A program made the translations under genes and the position numbers. From NCBI RefSeq assembly GCF_000341085.1, contig NZ_ANBA01000035.1, forward strand, positions 1-43,765: a DNA stretch of 43,765 bases, given 5' to 3'. Positions 15,571-22,797 of this stretch are shown piece by piece (positions within the stretch are counted from its first letter, which is position 1; every line of letters starts with the position of its first letter). This DNA is from Nocardiopsis ganjiahuensis DSM 45031 (GTDB lineage Bacteria > Actinomycetota > Actinomycetes > Streptosporangiales > Streptosporangiaceae). Below the pieces are notes generated by a model. That model saw only the letters and a list, made by a program, of their open reading frames with translations, was not told the DNA's origin and made no database searches.

Positions 15571-17211
15571 GTGACTACCAAGACACGCGGGGAACAGACC
15601 CCGCCACGCGACAGACGACGAGTGATCGTCGGGGTGGGTGTCGGCCTGCTCGTCGTCGGGGCGGCGCTCGGCTTCGGCGAACTCGCCGCCGGGCTCTTCC
15701 GCGCGACGTCACCGGTGGTCACGGTCGGCGACGCGCTCGTCGACAACAGTCCCCCGTTCCTCATGGAACTGGCGATCTCGATCTTCGGTACGGCCGACAA
15801 GGCCGTGCTGATCACCGGAGTCGTGATCGTCCTCGTTCTGGCGGGGGCGGTGCTCGGTGTCGTGGCTCTGCGCCGCCCCCTGTTGGGGTACGCGGGACTG
15901 GTGCTGTTCACGGCGGCCGGGCTCGCCGCCGTCGCCCTCCGCCGCGCCGACGACCTGGGGGCGGCTGCGGCCGTGGTCGTCGGTGCGGCGGCGGGAGCCG
16001 TGGCCCTCGCTCTTCTCCTGAGGAGCGTGCGCCACACACCTGAACCGGGGAGAGGGGAAGGAGCCGAGGCATCGGCGGACACGGAGACCGGCGCGTCCAC
16101 GCAGGACAGCGCGGCCGCCGTTCCCGCTCCGGGGCCGGACCGAGGACCGGGGAGGCGCGGTTTCATGTTCACCGCGGCAGGGGTCCTCGCCGCTTCCGGG
16201 TCCGCCGGTGCCCTCGGCCGCTGGCTGCCGTCCCTCCTGGGCGGCGCGGGTTCCCGGGCCGAACTGGCCCTGCCCGCACCGGCCGTACCGCTTCCCGCCC
16301 TGCCTTCCGGCGTCGACCTCGGCGTCCCCGGGGTGGCCTCCTTCACCACCCCCAGCGCGGACTTCTACCGGATCGACACCGCACTGACCATCCCCCGGCT
16401 GGACTCCACCCAGTGGAAGCTGCGGGTGCACGGCCTGGTGGACCGGCCCTTCGAGATCGACATGGACGAACTGCTGTCCCGAGAGCTCGTCGAGGCCGAC
16501 ATCACCCTGGCCTGCGTGTCCAACCAGGTCGGCGGAGACCTGATCAGCAACACCCGCTGGCTGGGCTTCCCCCTGGCCGACCTGCTGAACGAGGCCGGTG
16601 TGCGGTCCGGGGCGGACCAGATCCTCAGCACCTCCAGCGACGGCTGGACCTGCGGCACCCCCACCGAGGTCGTCATGGACGGCCGCGACGCGCTCCTGGC
16701 CGTGGGTATGGGCGGCGAACCGCTTCCCTACGTCAACGGCTACCCCGCGCGGATGGTGGTGCCGGGCCTGTACGGGTTCGTCAGCGCCACCAAGTGGGTC
16801 ACCGACATCAAACTCACCCGCTTCGCCGACGAGCAGGCCTACTGGGCCCAGCGCGGCTGGGGTGTGCGGGCGCCGATCAAGACCATGTCCCGCGTGGACG
16901 TACCTGCTCCGCTTGGGCGCGTCGGGTCCGGGGAGGTCGTGCTCGCCGGAATAGCGTGGGCACAGCACCGCGGTATCGACGCGGTCGAGGTCAGAGTGGA
17001 CGACGGCGACTGGTGGGAGGCAGAACTGGCCGCTGTTCCCGGCATCGACACGTGGGTCCAGTGGGTCACGGAGACCACCGTCGACCCCGGCAACCACTCG
17101 GTCGAGGTCAGGGCCACCGACTCCACGGGCTTCACTCAGCCCTCAGAGCGGGTGGACCCGATCCCCGACGGCGCCACCGGCCGGCACCGTATCCGGTTCA
17201 CAGCCACCTGA
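15571..17211 (+). CDS. Membrane-anchored molybdopterin oxidoreductase, sulfite-oxidase type
   Basis: A 546-residue enzyme. Membrane helices lie near residues 18-43, 75-100, 108-123 and 130-150. A charged linker follows, then RRGFMFTAAGVLAASGSAGAL (from 205), which resembles a Tat-type twin-arginine segment and forms a fifth helix. The catalytic oxidoreductase_molyb domain (about 255-425) contains the Mo-ligating cysteine C315 in LACVSNQVGG. A Mo-cofactor dimerisation-like beta domain closes the protein (VVLAGIAWAQHRGIDAVEVRVDDG). The active site should lie outside the membrane and could reduce or oxidise S- or N-oxides, or repair oxidised methionine as MsrP does. GTG start at 15571. It is followed by the fasciclin, sigK and rskA genes, a grouping known for actinobacterial SigK regulons, so it is probably a SigK target. 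Confidence 0.88.
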   Translation: MTTKTRGEQTPPRDRRRVIVGVGVGLLVVGAALGFGELAAGLFRATSPVVTVGDALVDNSPPFLMELAISIFGTADKAVLITGVVIVLVLAGAVLGVVALRRPLLGYAGLVLFTAAGLAAVALRRADDLGAAAAVVVGAAAGAVALALLLRSVRHTPEPGRGEGAEASADTETGASTQDSAAAVPAPGPDRGPGRRGFMFTAAGVLAASGSAGALGRWLPSLLGGAGSRAELALPAPAVPLPALPSGVDLGVPGVASFTTPSADFYRIDTALTIPRLDSTQWKLRVHGLVDRPFEIDMDELLSRELVEADITLACVSNQVGGDLISNTRWLGFPLADLLNEAGVRSGADQILSTSSDGWTCGTPTEVVMDGRDALLAVGMGGEPLPYVNGYPARMVVPGLYGFVSATKWVTDIKLTRFADEQAYWAQRGWGVRAPIKTMSRVDVPAPLGRVGSGEVVLAGIAWAQHRGIDAVEVRVDDGDWWEAELAAVPGIDTWVQWVTETTVDPGNHSVEVRATDSTGFTQPSERVDPIPDGATGRHRIRFTAT

Positions 17212-17310
17212 GGCCCCGAGCGGCCGCCCAGGGCAGATCGCACACCAACAGACCACTACACACAGCAACAACACAGACACAAAAAGCTGACACCAACAAG
17301 GGAGAGAACG
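17212..17310 (+). promoter_or_regulatory. CA-rich, G-poor leader before the fasciclin gene
   Basis: From about 17240 to 17302 the + strand is almost only C and A (CACACCAACAG..., ACACAGACACAAAAAGC), ending in GGGAGAG 7 nt before the ATG. Such a stretch cannot fold and would leave a fully open 5' leader, fitting a highly translated secreted protein. No promoter motif is clear, so the gene may also be read through from the molybdoenzyme. Confidence 0.4.
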
Positions 17311-17979
17311 ATGATGCGCAAGAACGCCATGATCCGGAAGAACGCGCTCACCGCCACCGCCGCGGCCGCCGTGCTCGCCTTCGGGCTGACCGCCTGCGGC
17401 GACATGGAGGACAGCGGCGCCGAGACCGAGACCGGCAGCGCCACCGAGACCGAGGGCGCCACGGACGAGAGCACCGACGAGGGCGCGGAGGGCATGCAGA
17501 CCGCGGGCGAGAACTTCGGCCCGGGCTGTGCCGAGGTTCCCGAGGACGGCGACGGCAGCTTCGAGGGCATGGCCCAGGACCCGGTCGCCACCGCGGCGTC
17601 CAACAACCCGCTGCTGTCCACGCTGGTCACCGCGGTCCAGGAGGCCGACCTGGTCGACACGCTCAACTCCGCCGAGGACATCACCGTCTTCGCGCCCACC
17701 AACGAGGCGTTCGACAAGATCCCCGAGGAGGACCTGAACGCCCTCCTGGAGGACCAGGACCAGCTCACCGAGGTGCTGACCTACCACGTGGTGGAGGGCG
17801 AGCAGGACCCGACCGCGCTGGAGGACGGCACGTTCACCTCGCTCCAGGGCGGGGACGTGACCACCGAGGGCGCCGGCGAGGAGTTCACGGTCAACGGCGA
17901 GGCCCAGGTCGTCTGCGGCAACGTCCAGACCGCCAACGCCACGGTGTACCTCATCGACACGGTGCTGATGCCTTCCTGA
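17311..17979 (+). CDS. Fasciclin-domain lipoprotein, MPT83/MPT70-like
   Basis: A 222-residue surface lipoprotein. The signal peptide ends in GLTACG (lipobox LTAC, Cys29). A Glu/Thr/Ser-rich acidic spacer spans about 30-65. A single fasciclin (FAS1) domain spans about 80-222, with the hallmark blocks ITVFAPTNEAFDKIP (H1) and LTYHVVEG (H2), and ends in ATVYLIDTVLMPS. Two cysteines, in GPGCAEVP and VVCGNVQT, match the disulfide of MPT70/MPT83. Mycobacterial homologues are among the main SigK targets. Two in-frame ATGs exist (17311, 17314); GGGAGAG supports the first. Role: probably adhesion or cell-surface stress. A diverged remnant of the same gene lies upstream at 15127-15407. Confidence 0.9.
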   Translation: MMRKNAMIRKNALTATAAAAVLAFGLTACGDMEDSGAETETGSATETEGATDESTDEGAEGMQTAGENFGPGCAEVPEDGDGSFEGMAQDPVATAASNNPLLSTLVTAVQEADLVDTLNSAEDITVFAPTNEAFDKIPEEDLNALLEDQDQLTEVLTYHVVEGEQDPTALEDGTFTSLQGGDVTTEGAGEEFTVNGEAQVVCGNVQTANATVYLIDTVLMPS

Positions 17980-18034
17980 TAAGCATTCCTGTCAGCAGTT
18001 CGGGACGGGAGTGTGTTCCGACGGCCGAGGGGTT

Positions 18035-18074
18035 CCCGGTGAGGCGCCGCTGATGACTACGGCGCCTCACCGGG
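18035..18074 (+). terminator. 15-bp hairpin after the fasciclin gene
   Basis: Perfect arms CCCGGTGAGGCGCCG (18035-18049) and its complement (18060-18074) with a 10-nt loop, 56 nt after the stop codon. It probably separates the molybdoenzyme/fasciclin unit from sigK-rskA. Confidence 0.75.
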
Positions 18075-18167
18075 CACGGCCGCACCGCGCACACCCCAGG
18101 ACCCCCGGGCGGTCCGAGCGTTGACGCCGGGCCGCCCGGGTCCACGCCGGCCCGCAGGGCCCGGGCT

Positions 18168-18204
18168 CCGTACTCGGACCGGTCAGTGGCCGGCCCGAGT
18201 ACGG
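18168..18204. promoter_or_regulatory. Inverted repeat 44 bp before sigK
   Basis: CCGTACTCGG (18168-18177) pairs with CCGAGTACGG (18195-18204), and an inner CCGG/CCGG pair can extend the stem. It may be an operator around the sigK promoter or a leader hairpin. No CCGAAT-type box is seen here, so SigK autoregulation is not evident. Confidence 0.35.
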
Positions 18205-18247
18205 GAACCGGCTGAAGACGCGCAACACCGAGACGAGAAGGGTTCGG

Positions 18248-18841
18248 ATGGACAGGGCAGCAGCCGTGCCGCACGACGCGGCCGACGATGCCGTTCCTCC
18301 TGGTCTGGAGGAGCTGCTGGGCCACGTGGCACGCGGTGACGAGCGGGCCTTCAGCCAGGTCTACGACCTGATCAGCCCTTCGGTCTACGGACTGGTGCGC
18401 CGGATCCTGCGCGACCCGGCGCAGTCGGAGGAGGTCGCACAGGAGGTCCTGGTCGAGGTGTGGCGCAGCGCCTGCCGCTACGACGCACGCCGGGGCAGCC
18501 CGCAGGCCTGGGTGATGACCCTCGCCCACCGGAGGGCGGTGGACCGGGTGCGGTCGGAACAGGCCAACAGCGACCGCGAGGCGCGCGCCGCCGCCGCGGA
18601 CACCAAGCGGCCCTACGACGAGGTGGCCGAGGAGGCCACCAACCGGCTCGAACGGGAACGCGTGCGCCGATGTCTGGACACGCTGACCGAACTCCAGGAG
18701 CAGTCGGTACGCCTGGCCTTCTACGGCGGGTACTCCTACCGTGAGGTGGCCAAGCTGCTGTCGGCGCCCCTGGGGACCGTCAAGACACGGATGCGCGACG
18801 GACTGATCCGGCTCAGAGACTGTTTGGGGGTGGAGTGGTGA
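18248..18841 (+). CDS. sigK: ECF sigma factor SigK
   Basis: A 197-residue extracytoplasmic-function sigma factor. Region 2 spans about residues 35-105 (VYDLISPSVYGLVRRILRDPAQSEEVAQEVLVEVWRSA, then RRGSPQAWVMTLAHRRAVDRVR). Region 4 spans about 135-190 (LTELQEQSVRLAFYGGYSYREVAKLLSAPLGTVKTRMRDGLIRLRDCLG). Cysteines C142 and C192 are 50 residues apart. That spacing equals C133/C183 of Mycobacterium tuberculosis SigK, reported to form a redox disulfide that weakens anti-sigma binding. ATG at 18248 has AGAAGGG 5 nt upstream. The stop overlaps the rskA start (GTGA), so sigma and anti-sigma are co-translated. The likely regulon includes the neighbouring fasciclin and molybdoenzyme genes. Confidence 0.92.
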   Translation: MDRAAAVPHDAADDAVPPGLEELLGHVARGDERAFSQVYDLISPSVYGLVRRILRDPAQSEEVAQEVLVEVWRSACRYDARRGSPQAWVMTLAHRRAVDRVRSEQANSDREARAAAADTKRPYDEVAEEATNRLERERVRRCLDTLTELQEQSVRLAFYGGYSYREVAKLLSAPLGTVKTRMRDGLIRLRDCLGVEW

Positions 18842-19575
18842 GAAGGACGATGGGGCAGGACCTGCACACCCTGACCGGCGCCTACGCGCTGAACGCCCTC
18901 ACCCCGGGCGAGAGCCTCCGGTTCGAGGACCACCTGGCCGACTGCGAGTCCTGCGTCCAGGAGGTGCGGGGGTTCACCGAGACCTCGGCGCTGCTGGCCT
19001 CGGCCACGGCGCAGACCCCGCCCGCGGAACTGCGGGAGCGGGTGCTGGCGGAGGTCGCACGGACCCGGCAGCTCGCCCCGGCCCCCGAACGCCTCCCCGA
19101 ACCCCGCCGGCGCGGCTGGCCCTGGGCCCTCGGTCTGGCCCTGGCCGCCTGTGTCGCCGTGATCATCGCCCTGGGCACGGTCGTGCTCGACCAGGGACGC
19201 CAGGTGGACGAGCTCCGCTCCAACGAGCAGCAGATCGCCGCGGTGCTCGCGGCCCCGGACGCGGTCTCCACCAGCGCCGAGCCCATGGAGGGTGTGAGCG
19301 TCACGGTCGTGCACTCCGAGACCCTGGGCAACCTGGTGTTCAGCGCGCACGGCCTGGACAGCCTGAGCAATGAGGACTACCAGCTCTGGCTGACCCGTGA
19401 GGACGGGACCGTGTACTCGGCCGGCGTGCTCTCCGTCGACGACGCCGGATTCGTCCTGCCGGTGCTCGCGGCGCCGGACGAGGAGACCGAGGGTGTCGCG
19501 GTGACCGTGGAGCCCGCGGGGGGTTCGGAGCAGCCCACCTCGGACCCGGTGATGGCGATGCCGGTGACCGGCTGA
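18838..19575 (+). CDS. rskA: Anti-sigma-K factor RskA
   Basis: A 245-residue single-pass membrane anti-sigma factor. The N-terminal cytoplasmic domain begins QDLHTLTGAYALNALTPGE and carries H32-x3-C36-x2-C39 (HLADCESC), a zinc-anti-sigma type motif. One transmembrane helix follows at about 97-120 (WALGLALAACVAVIIALGTVVL). The extracytoplasmic RskA domain includes NEDYQLWLTREDGTVYSAGVL. It should hold SigK inactive at the membrane until stepwise proteolysis or a redox change releases it. I chose GTG at 18838, which gives the GTGA overlap with sigK. A GTG at 18835 is equally possible, and ATG at 18850 has a poorly spaced site. Confidence 0.9.
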   Translation: MRRTMGQDLHTLTGAYALNALTPGESLRFEDHLADCESCVQEVRGFTETSALLASATAQTPPAELRERVLAEVARTRQLAPAPERLPEPRRRGWPWALGLALAACVAVIIALGTVVLDQGRQVDELRSNEQQIAAVLAAPDAVSTSAEPMEGVSVTVVHSETLGNLVFSAHGLDSLSNEDYQLWLTREDGTVYSAGVLSVDDAGFVLPVLAAPDEETEGVAVTVEPAGGSEQPTSDPVMAMPVTG

Positions 19576-19597
19576 CCCGCCCCGGACCACCCCCGTC

Positions 19598-19630
19598 GCG
19601 CGGCCCCCGTCCCTCCGGCGGGGGCCGCGC
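19598..19630. terminator. 12-bp hairpin after rskA
   Basis: Arms at 19598-19609 and 19619-19630 pair perfectly, with a 9-nt loop. It lies just after the rskA stop and before a tandem repeat, between convergent genes. Confidence 0.7.
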
Positions 19631-19706
19631 CACGTCCGGGGCGGTGCGTCACGTCCGGGGCGGTGCGTCACGTCCGGGGTGGTGCGTCACGTCCGGGGTG
19701 GCGGTC
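19631..19706. repeat. 19-bp tandem repeat, about 3.7 copies
   Basis: The unit CACGTCCGGGGCGGTGCGT is repeated exactly at 19631 and 19650, with one C-to-T change at 19669. A partial copy (first 14 bases) starts at 19688. It sits in the short gap between convergent rskA and MFS genes. It is probably a variable-number slippage repeat; no coding or CRISPR character. Confidence 0.9.
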
Positions 19707-19722
19707 GGGGTCGGCGGTGGCG

Positions 19723-21009
19723 TCACACCACCGCGACCTCCTCCGGCCGCGGCAGGTCCCGCATGGTGGGGCTGAGTGTGAAGAGGGCGGCCAGTGCCGA
19801 CACCACCGCCATCATCAGGAACACCAGCACCGGACCGGCGAGGTCGAAGAGGAGCCCGACAGCGAGGATCCCGATCGGCTGGGACAGCAAGGACATGAAC
19901 GTCACCGCGCCCAGCGCCCGCCCCTGGAAGCGATCGGGTACCGAGGCGGAGACGTAGCCGTAGAACACCGCGTTGACGCACGGAACCAGGGCGAACACGC
20001 ACCCCACGACAAGTCCGAGCGCCAGCACACCCGGGACGGCCAGGAGCCCGAGCGCGAACACGGGCGCGGACCAGGCCGTGAAGAGGAAGATCGTGCTGGG
20101 CCGCACCACGCGGATGACCATTCCGGCGGCCAGGGCGCCGAGCAGCCCGCCGGTGCCCGCGAGGGAGACGGTCAGGCCGACCATGAGGTTGGAGGCGCCC
20201 CGGTCGTCGGCCGTAGCGATGAGCGCCAGGAAAGCGCCGGTCTGGGTGAACGCGATGTTGAAGCCGACGATCCACAGCAGCATCGGCCGCAGGATCGGGT
20301 GCCTGGCCAACAGCACGAACCCGCTCACCGATCCGCGCAGGGTCAACCGTTCCGGATCGCCGCGGTCGTGGGCCTGCATGGGTCTTCGGATACGCAGGGC
20401 CAGGGTCATGGACACCAGGTAGCAGAGGGCCTCCCCCAGGAAGGGGAACGCCCGGCCCAGGCTGAAGAGGAACCCGGCGACGGGTGCGCCGAGGGCGGTC
20501 GTGGTGAAGAAGCGGATCTGGTTCTGCGCCGCGGCGCTGGCCATCTGCGAGGACGGCACGAGCTGCTTGATCGCGGCCATGGCGACCGGGTTGGAGATCC
20601 CCATCAGCGCGGAGGACGCCACCGCCACACAGAACACGAGGGGAACCGTGGCATGGCCGCTGAACAGCGTCCCGGCGAAGCCGACGAGTAGCACCAGGCG
20701 GCCGAAGTCGCAGACCAGCAGCACGGTGCGGCGGTTGACCCGGTCGGCGAGGGAACCCCCGAGGACCGCGGCGACCATGGTGGTGGCCACCTGGGCCGCG
20801 CCGACGAACCCCGCCTGGGCCGCGGAACCGGCGAGCAGCAGCATCAGCAGGGGGTAGGCGACCTCGCCGCTCTCCTTGCCGAGCCCGGCGAAGAACCGGC
20901 TCGTCCACAGGGCCTGGAAGTCCTGGTTGCGGATGAGCGGGGCGGACTCGCCCGGGGCACCCGCCGGTGGTTCCGGGGGCAGGTAGGGATGCCGCCGTTC
21001 AATCGTCAT
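19723..21009 (-). CDS. MFS exporter, MFS_3/EntS-like
   Basis: A 428-residue 12-helix major facilitator transporter of the branch containing enterobactin exporter EntS and macrolide-efflux-type pumps. Support: the N-terminal LIRNQDFQALWTSRFFAGLGKESGEVAYPLLMLLL, motif A-like GGSLADRVNRRTVLLVCD after helix 2, ASSALMGISNPVAMAAIKQLV, and the second-half VPDRFQGRALGAVTFMSLLSQPIGILAVGLL. Length is normal. ATG at 21009 has GGAG close upstream. It probably exports a small hydrophobic molecule or siderophore; no biosynthetic cluster is present to name it. The 325-bp gap upstream contains a possible 18-residue leader peptide and a GC hairpin, suggesting translation-dependent attenuation. Confidence 0.88.
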   Translation of the reverse strand: MTIERRHPYLPPEPPAGAPGESAPLIRNQDFQALWTSRFFAGLGKESGEVAYPLLMLLLAGSAAQAGFVGAAQVATTMVAAVLGGSLADRVNRRTVLLVCDFGRLVLLVGFAGTLFSGHATVPLVFCVAVASSALMGISNPVAMAAIKQLVPSSQMASAAAQNQIRFFTTTALGAPVAGFLFSLGRAFPFLGEALCYLVSMTLALRIRRPMQAHDRGDPERLTLRGSVSGFVLLARHPILRPMLLWIVGFNIAFTQTGAFLALIATADDRGASNLMVGLTVSLAGTGGLLGALAAGMVIRVVRPSTIFLFTAWSAPVFALGLLAVPGVLALGLVVGCVFALVPCVNAVFYGYVSASVPDRFQGRALGAVTFMSLLSQPIGILAVGLLFDLAGPVLVFLMMAVVSALAALFTLSPTMRDLPRPEEVAVV

Positions 21010-21039
21010 GGTCTCCGACCACCCGTCGTGTGTCCCGAG

Positions 21040-21063
21040 GGGGCCGGGATGTCCCGCGGCCCC
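21040..21063 (-). promoter_or_regulatory. GC hairpin in the MFS leader
   Basis: GGGGCCGGG (21040-21048) pairs with CCC and GGCCCC (21053-21055, 21058-21063) around a 4-nt loop, with a 2-nt bulge. It ends 31 nt before the exporter start and could act as an attenuator or block initiation. Confidence 0.45.
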
Positions 21064-21118
21064 GCTCCGGGAGGTGTCGCTGTCGCCCCCGTCGCGGTGT
21101 GCATGCGGGTCGCGGGCG

Positions 21119-21175
21119 TCAGGTGGGGGAAACGGGAAGCACGAAGAAGGGTCTTTCGGGGGGTGGGTTGCTCAT
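21119..21175 (-). CDS. Possible 18-residue leader peptide (MSNPPPERPFFVLPVSPT)
   Basis: A short frame on the same strand as the MFS exporter, ending 109 bp before its start. It begins 7 nt after a CATAAT -10-like box, so the mRNA would be leaderless, which is common in actinobacteria. The peptide has a PPP run and two other prolines; PPP is a known ribosome-stalling sequence. Followed by a hairpin, this looks like the uORF/attenuator arrangement of inducible drug-efflux genes. There is no coding-statistics support because it is too short, so this is an inference. Confidence 0.3.
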   Translation of the reverse strand: MSNPPPERPFFVLPVSPT

Positions 21176-21310
21176 GTCGCCATTATGCGCCTGCTGTAAG
21201 CATTGGCGAGCTTTTGAGCATGTATGTGGCGTACATCCGCCGAATTGGCCACTATCGGCCTCATATGCACGCGCAAAGCCCCGTGCACCGAATGCCCTTC
21301 CGCCCTGGCG

Positions 21311-21355
21311 GAGGAACTCCTCCACGAGCAGGGCCTAGTCGTGGAGGAGCTCCTC
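21311..21355 (-). terminator. 17-bp hairpin overlapping the end of the CynX-like gene
   Basis: Arms at 21311-21327 and 21339-21355 pair with a single G-T wobble. The stop codon (21335-21337) sits in the loop, so the last codons (AEELLHD) form one arm of the terminator stem, an unusually compact arrangement. Confidence 0.65.
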
Positions 21356-22609
21356 GGCGCGACGAACGGGACCGCTGCCGCGCGCGGCGGCCTCGATCGT
21401 CCACGGGGTGCGTTCGGCGTAGGCGACGACCGTCGCCACCACCAGCGAGCCGCCCGCGATCACCACGTAGGAGAGGGTCCACCCGCCGGTGAGCTCGCTG
21501 AGGAGGCCGAACAGCAGCGGGCCGCCCAGGGCGATGCCGCTGCCCGCGCCCTGCACGAACCCGGACAGGGCCGCCGCCCCCTGAGGGGTGGAGCTCCGGG
21601 CGTTGATCATGGTCATGGTGACCACGAAGAGGCTGGCGCCCAGGCCGAGGAAGAGCACCCACAGCGGGGCGTACTCGGGGGCCAGCGCCACACCGAGGTA
21701 GCCGATGCCGTAGCCGCCCAGCCCGAGCGCGACGACGGGGAAGGTGTTGGCCGCTCGGAGGGTGATCGTGGGTGCGACCAGGCCGAACAGCAGGCTGGTG
21801 CCGACCATCAGGGAGACCAGGCTCCCGGCCGCGGCGGGGCTGTGCCCGGCGTCGTCGAGCAGGGCGGGCAGCCAGGTGAAGAGCGTGAAGACGTTCCAGG
21901 TGACCATGCCGAACAGCAGCGCCATCCGCCAGGCCATGCCCACCTTCCAGATCGGGCGGGCCAGGGCCCTGCCCCCGGAGGGCACCGCGGCGCGCGGGGC
22001 GGTTCCGGGACGGCGCCACTGAACGAGCCACAGGACGGCGGCGACCAGGGCCAGGAAGGACCAGGCGCCCAGGGCGACCCGCCACCCGGCGGCCTCGGCC
22101 AGGGGGACGGCGACCAGGGGCGGGAAGAGCGCCCCGATGTGGATGGCGACCATCTGGACGGTGCTCAGGGCGGCCAGCCGGTCCGGGAAGTACTGCTTGA
22201 TCAGCGGCGGCAGCACGACGTTGCCCAGGGCGGCGCCGGTGAGCGCGATCCCGGTGAGCAGCAGCAGGGTTCCGGTGTCGGGCGCGAAGGCGCGCAGCAC
22301 CTGGCCGGCGCAGGCCAGCAGCATGCTGAGCGCGGCCGTGGCCTCGGGGCCCAGTCGGCGCATGATCGCGGGGGTGACCAGGCCGAAGATCGCGAAGGCG
22401 ACCAGCGGCAGGGTGCCGAAGAGGCCGACGACGGTGGCGGTGAACCCGAACTCCTCGCCGACGGTGGTCAGCAGGGGGGACAGGGAGGTGACGACGAGGC
22501 GCAGGTTGAGCGCCGCGCAGACGATGGCGACCAGGGCCAGGATGCGGCCCCGTAGTTCCGGACGCACCGACGGTCGGTCGGTGACGATCGCGACAGAGGA
22601 AGGTCTCAC
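21335..22609 (-). CDS. MFS transporter, CynX/NimT-like
   Basis: A 424-residue 12-helix transporter of the CynX/NimT branch of the major facilitator family; E. coli members handle cyanate and 2-nitroimidazole. Support: NLRLVVTSLSPLLTTVGEEFGFTATVVGLFGTLPLVAFAIFG at the N-terminus, typical of the branch, then PDTGTLLLLTGIALTGAALGNVVLPPLIKQYFPDRLA, and a second half starting at about residue 215. GTG at 22609 is the only plausible start; it lacks a strong ribosome site. It is divergent from an Lrp-family regulator over 188 bp, so that regulator probably controls it. The substrate is unknown. Confidence 0.88.
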   Translation of the reverse strand: MRPSSVAIVTDRPSVRPELRGRILALVAIVCAALNLRLVVTSLSPLLTTVGEEFGFTATVVGLFGTLPLVAFAIFGLVTPAIMRRLGPEATAALSMLLACAGQVLRAFAPDTGTLLLLTGIALTGAALGNVVLPPLIKQYFPDRLAALSTVQMVAIHIGALFPPLVAVPLAEAAGWRVALGAWSFLALVAAVLWLVQWRRPGTAPRAAVPSGGRALARPIWKVGMAWRMALLFGMVTWNVFTLFTWLPALLDDAGHSPAAAGSLVSLMVGTSLLFGLVAPTITLRAANTFPVVALGLGGYGIGYLGVALAPEYAPLWVLFLGLGASLFVVTMTMINARSSTPQGAAALSGFVQGAGSGIALGGPLLFGLLSELTGGWTLSYVVIAGGSLVVATVVAYAERTPWTIEAAARGSGPVRRAEELLHD

Positions 22610-22761
22610 GGTGACGGACGTCCCTAAGTGTTGCGGCGGTGCGACGTTGCACCGGAGCGGGGCCGACCGGCGGGCGACGCTGCCGTCCAGGGAAGGATCT
22701 CTTCCTGGCGAGCCAAATACGACCTTTTCGCCTAAATGTTACGCATGCTCCGGCTTCAAAC

Positions 22762-22791
22762 TCAACAATCCGTATTAAGTACGGGTAAACT
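22762..22791 (+). promoter_or_regulatory. Leaderless promoter and dyad before the Lrp gene
   Basis: TCAACA (22762-22767) and TAAACT (22786-22791) are 18 nt apart and look like -35/-10 boxes, with the ATG 6 nt after the -10, hence a leaderless mRNA. The dyad CCGTA-TTAAG-TACGG (22770-22784) lies between the boxes and is a good candidate for autoregulation and for control of the divergent transporter. Confidence 0.5.
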
Positions 22792-22797
22792 CCAGAC

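Larger units (their letters stand above)
21010..21334 (-). promoter_or_regulatory. 325-bp leader/promoter region of the MFS exporter
   Basis: Read on the minus strand, this gap holds a CATAAT box (21187-21182), a short proline-rich reading frame starting 7 nt later (21175-21119), and a strong hairpin (21063-21040) just before the exporter's ATG. Nothing else coding is seen. A convincing -35 hexamer is absent. Confidence 0.4.

Noticed and set aside
19631..19706. CRISPR-like repeat array
   Set aside because: The 19-bp units are directly adjacent with no spacers, and no cas gene is present.
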